From an uncultured Bacteroidales bacterium (GTDB lineage Bacteria; Bacteroidota; Bacteroidia; Bacteroidales; Paludibacteraceae), in the NCBI GenBank assembly GCA_937911235.1, contig CALDPN010000104.1, positions 1 to 9,739 of the forward strand: DNA of 9,739 nt, written 5' to 3'. The stretch's first letter is position 1, and each line of letters opens with the position of its first letter. The translations under genes were made by a program, and so were the position numbers. Positions 1 to 5,440 of the stretch are shown piece by piece. Under the pieces are notes generated by a model. That model saw nothing but the letters and a program-made list of their open reading frames with translations. It was not told where the DNA came from and ran no database searches.

Positions 1-1040
1 GAAATGATATTTGTAATAATGAAGTCGCTGTCTGTGACCTCAATAAGGTCTTTATACATGGGACCTTCACCGGTAAGCATAGCCTCGCTGTCGTATGATT
101 TTATGATTGAGTTGATTTCGTCAATCTGCGCATTGCACTCATCGGTAGCAGGTGCATACACAGATGTTATCATAAGCAGCTGATGCTCGTCAGAGCGCAG
201 CATTGATGTGACAGAGGAGGGGAGAATTTCGGCAGAAATTGAAGTGCCGAGCATTGCCTGCATACTGATTACACCTGAAATACCCTCCACATTCTGAAGC
301 TTTTCTGTCATTGCAAGATTCTGTGTGTCGGAAAGAGTATTTTTTGTAATTACGAAATGCTGGCTTGCCATGTTGAAGTCTTCTTTGAGTACATTCATTG
401 CGGCAATTGAATCCATTGATTCGGGCATTGCGTCCATGATGTTGTAATATTTCTGAACGTTTGCCTGTCCGTAATATGCGGGTACAAGAATTATTACAAA
501 GATAATTGCAATAAACTTTCTTAATTTGATTGTGACCTTATTAAGACCGTTGAAGGGAGGAATAAGGCTCTTGTGACGTGTTTTGTGAATAAGCTTTTCA
601 CTCAGAAGCAGTATAGCGGGAAGCACGATTACAACAGTAAGAATTCCGAACAATACGCCCTTTGCCATAACGAGACCGATATCAAGACCGAGCGTGAGTC
701 TCATGAAACAAAGTGCAAGGAAGCCGAAAACAGTTGTAAGAGATGAACCTGTAAGTGAAGCAAATGTTCCGGTAATTGCCTTTGCCATTGCAGCTTCACG
801 TGTTCTGTACTTGGGCTTTTCTTCAGCATATCTGTCCATAAGGAATACAGAGTAGTCCATTGTTACGGCAAGCTGAAGCACAGCTGCAACCGATTGTGTG
901 ATAAAGGATATCTCACCGAAAATAAAGTTTGTACCCATGTTGTAGAGAATTGATATTCCCAGGGCAACGAGAAGAATAATCGGTGATACAAATGATTCCA
1001 TTGTAAGTGCAAGTGCAACAAGAACAAGTGCAACAGCAAC
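1..1040 (-). CDS. MMPL/RND-family transporter, internal fragment (both ends missing)
   Basis: Translating the minus strand gives 346 uninterrupted codons that leave the window at the left edge. The fragment starts inside a membrane helix, VAVALVLVALALTMESF, followed by a second helix and GEISFITQSVAAVLQLAV. Next comes the MMPL hallmark MDYSVFLMDRY (residues ~61-71 of the fragment), two more helices (~102-147), a basic loop, a new helix (~175-190) and a long soluble segment (~195-340) ending near TGEGPMYKDL. This is the end of the first six-helix half and the second extracytoplasmic loop of a two-half MMPL permease. Helix 1, loop 1 and the C-terminal helices are absent. Such pumps export lipids or hydrophobic compounds by proton-motive force; the substrate cannot be told. 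Wording and codon choice resemble Clostridia homologues, unlike the rest of the window. The frame runs on to a stop at 1089-1091, but residues beyond ~1041 no longer look like the family. Confidence 0.85.
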
Positions 1041-1057
1041 AGAAGATGATAGCGATG
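1041..1057. other. Probable chimeric or recombination junction
   Basis: On the left, the minus-strand MMPL frame makes family sense up to about 1040. On the right, the plus-strand frame makes sense as a Bacteroidetes secreted protein from about 1057 (VCTIVIEMFDSYGDGWG). The bases between can be read either way, as Ser-rich codons on the minus strand or EDDSD on the plus strand, so the exact breakpoint cannot be fixed. Both genes lack their 5' halves at this one point, with no start codon, signal peptide or promoter for either. There are no transposon ends or target duplications. This is the pattern expected of two unrelated genomes joined in one contig. Confidence 0.7.
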
Positions 1058-2340
1058 TATGTACTATTGTCATTGAAATGTTCGACTCTTATGGCGATGG
1101 CTGGGGTTCTGACCTTTTATTGTATTCTTTGAATGGTTCTGAAGACGAAATTTTGGAGTTTACAGAGGAAGAGTCTAGTAAAACGCATACATTGGAAGTT
1201 AGTAAAGGTTCTCATCTTGTTATAAAATTTTTTGGCTCAAACATGTATGGAGAAAATTCCATAAAGATAAGTTATCAAGATGGTGATGTTTTATATGAAG
1301 CATCTAGTGAAGAAAGTTCTCCAAATTATTTACATCCAGATAACTGGAAAGATGCTGTTTTCGTAGATACTACAGTAGATTGCGGCGGTGAAAACGAAGG
1401 CGGCGACGACAACACTGGTAATGAAGGCGACGATGATAACACTGGCAATGAAGGTGGCGACGACAACACCGGCAATGAAGAAGGTGATGATAATGAAGAA
1501 CCAGTAAAACCAGAAATTCCAAACGTAGTTGCTACAACAACAGAAACAACAGTTACATTAACATGGAATGCTATCGAAGGTGCAACAAGCTACAATATCT
1601 ATACACCAAAAAGTTTCGATAGCAATGTGTTAGGCTTAGCCGACACCACATACACATTTGAAGGTTTGACAGCAGGTAGAGAATACTGCTTCGAGGTTTC
1701 TGCAGTTTATCCAACAGACGAAAGCGATGTAGTTGAAGTCTGCGCTACAACAAAAACAGAAGGCGAAGACGATGGAGAAGACCCAGAATATCCAGAACCA
1801 ACAACAGTTCCAGCAGCTCCTGTAATCAATGTTTATGCAGAAAACTCAGGTCTCATTGTTATAGAATGGGAAGCAGTCGAAACAGCTATGTTCTATTATG
1901 TTTATCATAAAGGCAAACTCGTCGGCGATGGTCAGGTTTTGGGAACAGAAGTAGAAATATTGGTTAATCCAGAAACTGAATATTGCTTCACAGTTACAGC
2001 TGTCAATACAGTAGGCGAGTCAGAACATTCAAATGAAGCTTGCGCTACAACACCAGCTGAAGGCGAAGACCCAGAAAATCCAGATAGCAATATCGAAGTC
2101 GCTGAAAATGACTTTGTAATCTATCCAAATCCAGTTAACGACAGACTTTATATTGAGACTCAGACATTGACTCAGACAATAGAGATTTACGATGTTTATG
2201 GAAGAATTCAGAATCTTAGCAACTCAGCAACTCAGCAACTCAGCAACTCAATTAACGTTGATAATTTGAACAGCGGAGTTTACTTCGTGAAAGTTGTTAC
2301 AGAAAAGGGTGAAGTTGTAAAACGCTTTGTTAAGAAATAA
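1042..2340 (+). CDS. T9SS-secreted fibronectin type III protein, 5'-truncated
   Basis: The first ATG is at 1078, but the frame is open upstream and codons 1042-1077 read EDDSDVCTIVIE, which completes the usual Cys-strand-DSYGDGW motif. ATG 1078 is therefore internal and the true start and signal peptide are missing. Numbering from that ATG: DSYGDGWG-type beta domain (~1-102, closing at C102); acidic tandem linker (~103-141); fibronectin III domain (~145-226, ending CATT); acidic Pro linker; second fibronectin III domain (~244-325, again ending CATT); and a type A T9SS sorting domain (~345-420) with IYPNP, YDVYGR, LNSGVYFVKV and a basic FVKK end. The tail targets the protein through the T9SS to the surface or medium. 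The fibronectin domains suggest a spacer or binding role; no catalytic domain is present in what remains. An 8-bp repeat lies inside the sorting domain (2218-2249). Confidence 0.85.
   Translation, partial: EDDSDVCTIVIEMFDSYGDGWGSDLLLYSLNGSEDEILEFTEEESSKTHTLEVSKGSHLVIKFFGSNMYGENSIKISYQDGDVLYEASSEESSPNYLHPDNWKDAVFVDTTVDCGGENEGGDDNTGNEGDDDNTGNEGGDDNTGNEEGDDNEEPVKPEIPNVVATTTETTVTLTWNAIEGATSYNIYTPKSFDSNVLGLADTTYTFEGLTAGREYCFEVSAVYPTDESDVVEVCATTKTEGEDDGEDPEYPEPTTVPAAPVINVYAENSGLIVIEWEAVETAMFYYVYHKGKLVGDGQVLGTEVEILVNPETEYCFTVTAVNTVGESEHSNEACATTPAEGEDPENPDSNIEVAENDFVIYPNPVNDRLYIETQTLTQTIEIYDVYGRIQNLSNSATQQLSNSINVDNLNSGVYFVKVVTEKGEVVKRFVKK
1384..1497 (+). repeat. In-frame tandem repeat encoding an acidic GDDNTGNEG linker
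   Basis: Three to four imperfect copies of a ~33-36 bp unit encode repeats of GGDDNTGNE, separating the N-terminal beta domain from the first fibronectin III domain. Copies differ mainly at third codon positions (ggcgacgacaacact, ggcgacgatgataacact, ggtggcgacgacaacacc). Unit length is a multiple of three, so copy-number change would lengthen or shorten a flexible acidic spacer without breaking the frame. Confidence 0.8.
2218..2249 (+). repeat. Four perfect tandem copies of the 8-mer AGCAACTC inside a sorting domain
   Basis: Units are at 2218-2225, 2226-2233, 2234-2241 and 2242-2249, giving the low-complexity peptide SNSATQQLSNS between the YDVYGR and SGVYFVKV strands of the T9SS sorting domain. 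A separate 10-bp direct repeat, GACTCAGACA, is just upstream at 2157-2166 and 2169-2178. Because 8 is not a multiple of 3, gain or loss of one unit shifts the reading frame. The present copy number keeps the canonical C-terminus in frame. Confidence 0.9.
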
Positions 2341-2344
2341 TTAG

Positions 2345-2392
2345 GCTATGAGCTATGAGTAGATTGCTCGTAGCTCAAGCTCGCTGCTCACA
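2345..2392 (+). repeat. Degenerate heptanucleotide array (GCTATGA / GCTCnnn)
   Basis: Seven-base register: GCTATGA (2345), GCTATGA (2352), GTAGATT (2359), GCTCGTA (2366), GCTCAAG (2373), a 6-base slip CTCGCT (2380), GCTCACA (2386). GCTATGA is the reverse complement of TCATAGC, a rotation of GCTCATA, so the array holds the same unit in both orientations. GCTCAAG and GCTCACA recur in the array at 3258-3292. It lies immediately after the stop codon of the upstream T9SS gene. Confidence 0.75.
2349..2377 (+). terminator. Hairpin 3' of the fibronectin III gene, possible weak terminator
   Basis: TGAGCTATGAG (2349-2359) pairs with CTCGTAGCTCA (2367-2377) over 11 positions, with one U-G wobble and a 7-nt loop. 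It starts 9 nt after the stop codon at 2338-2340. No U-run follows at once, so intrinsic termination would be weak; it may protect the mRNA 3' end, or simply result from the inverted heptamers. Confidence 0.4.
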
Positions 2393-2437
2393 GCAAAAAA
2401 TAAAATAAATTATATTAACAATTTAACACAAACGCTT

Positions 2438-3187
2438 ATGAAAAAATTTTTATCTTTAATCGTTGTTTTGATGCTTGCTTTTGGTGCTAAAGCACAAAAA
2501 ACAGCTGTTGATTTTAATTGTGTCAATGAATTTGGCCAACAAGTTCATTTGTACAACATCTTAGAAAACGGACAATATGCATTCTTGTATTTCTTCTTTA
2601 CAGAGACAGAAGATCCTGAAGGTCAGTTTTCTCAAATTGTTGCTGAAACATATTACAATTATGGCGCAAATCAAGACGAAGTTTATTTCATTGGTATCGA
2701 CCCAACAGGCGATAGTCTTACCGCTGATTCTTGGAGAATTGATTATCAAGTAGACTTCCCAATTATTCATAATTTTACAGATGGTAGCAATGTTCATGAT
2801 ATTTGCTCTGTTTATGGAGTGCAATTTTTTGCAACAATGAAACTTGTCGCTCCAGACCGTACAATCATCATCGATGATATTTGGCCAGTAGAATCAACAC
2901 AACATCTTATTTCTGAAATCGACGCAGCTATTGCAAAACATAAAGGCAATAGTGGTGAAGGCGTTGCTGAGTTTGAAAACAAATATGCTATTTATCCAAA
3001 TCCTGCTTCTTCAGAAGTCAAGATTATTTCAAATGGCGATGCAAACGTGAAGATTTTTGATATGACAGGACGCTGCGTGAAAGATATCAATGTCACTGAA
3101 AACGCAACAATAGATATCAAAGACTTAAATACAGGAGTTTACTTCGTTAACGTAAACGGTAAAGTTGAAAAACTTGTTGTGAAATAA
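2438..3187 (+). CDS. Exported thioredoxin-fold (redoxin-like) protein lacking CxxC, with T9SS sorting tail
   Basis: This is a complete 249-residue protein. A signal peptide (MKKFLSLIVVLMLAFGAKAQ, cleavage near 20) fixes the ATG. Residues ~22-168 follow the thioredoxin/AhpC-TSA redoxin layout: VDFNCVNEFGQQVHL, strand YAFLYFFF, helix, strand VYFIGID, then VYGVQFFATMKLVAPD before the last strands. The site where redoxins carry WCxxC reads FFFTETEDPEG, with no cysteine, and the usual cis-proline position after VYGV is also not Pro. The only cysteines are C28, C123 and C213. Residues ~183-249 form a type A T9SS sorting domain (IYPNPAS, IFDMTGRC, LNTGVYFVNV, KLVVK). I infer a surface or extracellular protein that keeps the fold but probably not dithiol oxidoreductase activity. 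No Shine-Dalgarno site or clear promoter is seen in the 97 bp upstream, so it may be co-transcribed with the preceding gene. Confidence 0.85.
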   Translation: MKKFLSLIVVLMLAFGAKAQKTAVDFNCVNEFGQQVHLYNILENGQYAFLYFFFTETEDPEGQFSQIVAETYYNYGANQDEVYFIGIDPTGDSLTADSWRIDYQVDFPIIHNFTDGSNVHDICSVYGVQFFATMKLVAPDRTIIIDDIWPVESTQHLISEIDAAIAKHKGNSGEGVAEFENKYAIYPNPASSEVKIISNGDANVKIFDMTGRCVKDINVTENATIDIKDLNTGVYFVNVNGKVEKLVVK

Positions 3188-3189
3188 TT

Positions 3190-3217
3190 CATAATGCATA
3201 ATTCATAATGCAAAATT
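3190..3217 (+). repeat. AT-rich heptanucleotide array CATAATG/CATAATT
   Basis: Four consecutive heptamers follow the stop codon by two bases: CATAATG (3190), CATAATT (3197), CATAATG (3204), CAAAATT (3211). It has the same 7-bp periodicity as the GCTCAnn arrays but a different sequence, and it abuts the left arm of the hairpin at 3217-3248. Confidence 0.8.
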
Positions 3218-3248
3218 AAAGGCTAAAGGAAATCTCCTTTAGCCTTTA
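3217..3248. terminator. Perfect 14-bp hairpin, bidirectional terminator between convergent genes
   Basis: TAAAGGCTAAAGGA (3217-3230) is perfectly complementary to TCCTTTAGCCTTTA (3235-3248) around the 4-nt loop AATC. It sits between the plus-strand redoxin-like gene (stop at 3187) and the minus-strand mutB (stop at 3290-3292). The minus-strand transcript continues with AATTTTGC and the plus-strand transcript with GTATTTTGAG, so both have short U-rich tails. Position and symmetry fit a shared intrinsic terminator. Confidence 0.85.
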
Positions 3249-3257
3249 GTATTTTGA

Positions 3258-3292
3258 GCTCACAGCTCAAGGCTCATAGCTCACAGCTATTA
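3258..3292 (+). repeat. Heptanucleotide array GCTCAnn overlapping the mutB stop codon
   Basis: Five units in exact 7-bp register: GCTCACA (3258), GCTCAAG (3265), GCTCATA (3272), GCTCACA (3279), GCTATTA (3286). The last three bases of the final unit are the reverse complement of the mutB TAA stop. Adjacent units create a small hairpin, TTGAGCT-CAC-AGCTCAA (3254-3270). GCTCACA and GCTCAAG also occur in the array at 2345-2392. Confidence 0.8.
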
Positions 3293-5422
3293 GCCTCTTG
3301 CTGCTAAAAGCAAATCTAACATCTTGATTGCAGAGTCGCTGATGACTGAGCCAGGTCCGAAGATAGCTGCTGCGCCAGCGTCGTACAAGAATTGATAATC
3401 TTGTGGAGGGATAACACCACCAACAACTACCATGATGTCTGGGCGACCTAATTTTTCGAGTTCTTCGATAACTTGAGGAACGAGAGTCTTGTGACCTGCT
3501 GCCAAACTTGAAACGCCGAGGATGTGAACGTCGTTTTCAACTGCTTGACGTGCTGATTCTGCTGGTGTTTGGAATAATGGTCCCATGTCAACGTCGAAGC
3601 CTATGTCAGCGTAACCTGTTGCTACAACTTTAGCACCGCGGTCGTGACCGTCTTGACCCATCTTAGCGATCATGATACGAGGACGGCGTCCTTCGATCTT
3701 AGCAAATTCGTCAGCTTTAGCAACTGCTTCTGCAAATTTAGCATCACCTTTTGTTTCCATAGAATAAACTCCTGATATTGTACGAATAACTGCTTTATAA
3801 CGTCCTGCTACTTTTTCGCAAGCCATAGAGATTTCGCCTAATGTTGCGCGGCATTTAGCTGCTTCAACTGCTAATTCTAACAAGTTGCCTTCGCCTGTCT
3901 CAGCTGCTTTTGTGATAGCTGCTAAGCAACGGTCGACGTCAGCTTGGTTACGTTTAGCGCGTAAGTCGTTGAGACGTTTGATTTGTGATTCGCGAACTGC
4001 AGTGTTGTCGACTTCGAGAGTTTCGATAGCGTCTTCATGTTCGAGACGGAACTTGTTGATACCAACGATGATTTCGCTGCCAGCGTCGATACGAGCTTGT
4101 TTGCGTGCTGCTGCTTCTTCGATACGCATCTTTGGAAGACCTGTCTCGATAGCTTTTGCCATACCGCCCATAGCTTCGATTTCCATGATGTGTTCCCAAG
4201 CTCTGTCGGCGATTTCTTTTGTCAATGATTCAATGTAATATGAACCTGCCCATGGGTCAACAACTCTACATACGTTAGTTTCTTCTTGGATGTAGATTTG
4301 AGTGTTACGAGCGATACGTGCTGAGAAGTCTGTTGGAAGTGCAATAGCTTCGTCAAGCGCATTGGTGTGAAGTGATTGAGTGTGACCTAGAGCAGCACCC
4401 ATAGCTTCGATACATGTACGGCCAACGTTGTTGAATGGGTCTTGTTCTGTTAGAGACCAACCAGATGTTTGGCTGTGTGTACGTAGAGCAAGAGATTTAG
4501 GGTTTTTAGGATTGAATTGTTTTACAATCTTAGCCCAAAGCATACGAGCTGCACGCATCTTAGCTATTTCCATAAAGTGGTTTGTACCAATAGCCCAGAA
4601 GAATGATAAACGTGGAGCAAATGCGTCGATATCCATACCTGCATTGATACCAGCACGTAGGTATTCAAGACCGTCTGCTAGTGTGTATGCCAACTCGATG
4701 TCTGCTGTAGCACCTGCTTCTTGCATGTGGTAACCAGAGATAGAAATAGAGTTGAATTTAGGCATGTTTTTAGATGTATATTCGAAGATATCTGCGATAA
4801 TCTTCATAGAGAATTTTGGAGGGTAAATATAGGTATTACGCACCATAAATTCTTTTAAGATATCGTTTTGGATTGTACCAGCCATTTCTTCTAGTTTTGC
4901 ACCTTGTTCTAGACCTGCGTTGATATAGAATGCAAGGATAGGAAGAACGGCACCGTTCATTGTCATAGATACAGACATTTTATTCAATGGAATACCGTCG
5001 AATAAAACTTTCATATCTTCTACAGAACAGATTGATACACCTGCTTTACCTACGTCACCAACAACACGTTCGTGGTCTGCGTCGTAGCCACGGTGTGTAG
5101 CAAGGTCGAATGCTACAGAAAGACCTTTTTGACCAGATGCTAAGTTTCTACGATAGAATGCGTTTGATTCTTCTGCGGTAGAGAAGCCTGCGTATTGACG
5201 AATGGTCCAAGGACGCATTGGGTACATAGCGCTATAAGGTCCACGTAGGAATGGAGGAAGACCAGATGCATAGTTTAGAAAATCTAAGTTTTCTGTATCT
5301 TCTGCTGTGTAAACTGGTTTCACAGGGATTTGTTCCGCTGTAGTCCAGTTTGATTCGTTGTTGCCTGCGAAAGCACTAGCTTGAACAGACTTAATATCTA
5401 TATTATTAAAATTTGGTTTCAT
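3290..5422 (-). CDS. mutB: Methylmalonyl-CoA mutase, large catalytic subunit
   Basis: The 710-residue protein is close to the usual 710-730 and almost collinear with the Propionibacterium enzyme. It is the adenosylcobalamin-dependent, cytosolic subunit that interconverts succinyl-CoA and (R)-methylmalonyl-CoA (EC 5.4.99.2) as a heterodimer with MutA. An N-terminal linker (~1-60) leads into a TIM barrel (~60-550) with RPWTIRQYAGFSTAEESN; Y77, R195 (MVRNTYIYPP) and H232 (SGYHMQEAGA) fall where the substrate-contacting Tyr89, Arg207 and His244 of the Propionibacterium enzyme lie. The C-terminal Rossmann-like B12 domain (~580-710) has GQDGHDRG, with H593 as the cobalt ligand, then GVSSLAAGH, VVVGGVIP and FGPGSVI. 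No key residue is missing. A strong ribosome site precedes the ATG 18 nt after mutA. In gut Bacteroidetes this step feeds the succinate-propionate pathway. Epimerase, decarboxylase and the MeaB chaperone are not in the window. Confidence 0.97.
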   Translation of the reverse strand: MKPNFNNIDIKSVQASAFAGNNESNWTTAEQIPVKPVYTAEDTENLDFLNYASGLPPFLRGPYSAMYPMRPWTIRQYAGFSTAEESNAFYRRNLASGQKGLSVAFDLATHRGYDADHERVVGDVGKAGVSICSVEDMKVLFDGIPLNKMSVSMTMNGAVLPILAFYINAGLEQGAKLEEMAGTIQNDILKEFMVRNTYIYPPKFSMKIIADIFEYTSKNMPKFNSISISGYHMQEAGATADIELAYTLADGLEYLRAGINAGMDIDAFAPRLSFFWAIGTNHFMEIAKMRAARMLWAKIVKQFNPKNPKSLALRTHSQTSGWSLTEQDPFNNVGRTCIEAMGAALGHTQSLHTNALDEAIALPTDFSARIARNTQIYIQEETNVCRVVDPWAGSYYIESLTKEIADRAWEHIMEIEAMGGMAKAIETGLPKMRIEEAAARKQARIDAGSEIIVGINKFRLEHEDAIETLEVDNTAVRESQIKRLNDLRAKRNQADVDRCLAAITKAAETGEGNLLELAVEAAKCRATLGEISMACEKVAGRYKAVIRTISGVYSMETKGDAKFAEAVAKADEFAKIEGRRPRIMIAKMGQDGHDRGAKVVATGYADIGFDVDMGPLFQTPAESARQAVENDVHILGVSSLAAGHKTLVPQVIEELEKLGRPDIMVVVGGVIPPQDYQFLYDAGAAAIFGPGSVISDSAIKMLDLLLAARG

Positions 5423-5431
5423 AAATAATTT

Positions 5432-5437
5432 CTCCTT
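5432..5437 (-). promoter_or_regulatory. Shine-Dalgarno site of mutB
   Basis: In the 18-nt gap between mutA and mutB the minus strand reads AGAAGGAGA, with AAGGAG 9 nt before the ATG. It is the only strong Shine-Dalgarno site I see here; the other starts have A/T-rich leaders, as is common in Bacteroidetes. It likely gives mutB its own efficient initiation on the shared mRNA and confirms the start. Confidence 0.8.
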
Positions 5438-5440
5438 CTA

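Noticed and set aside
1078..1080. ATG 1078 as the natural start of the fibronectin III protein
   Set aside because: It is in the middle of the Cys-strand-DSYGDGW motif, has no signal peptide after it, and the frame with sensible residues extends upstream to the junction.
2561..2824. 87-codon minus-strand frame inside the redoxin-like gene
   Set aside because: It is antisense to a gene with a signal peptide and sorting tail and shows no motif.
2345..3292. CRISPR array or insertion-sequence remnant
   Set aside because: Repeats are only 7-8 bp, have no spacers of constant length, no cas genes, no transposase and no target duplication.
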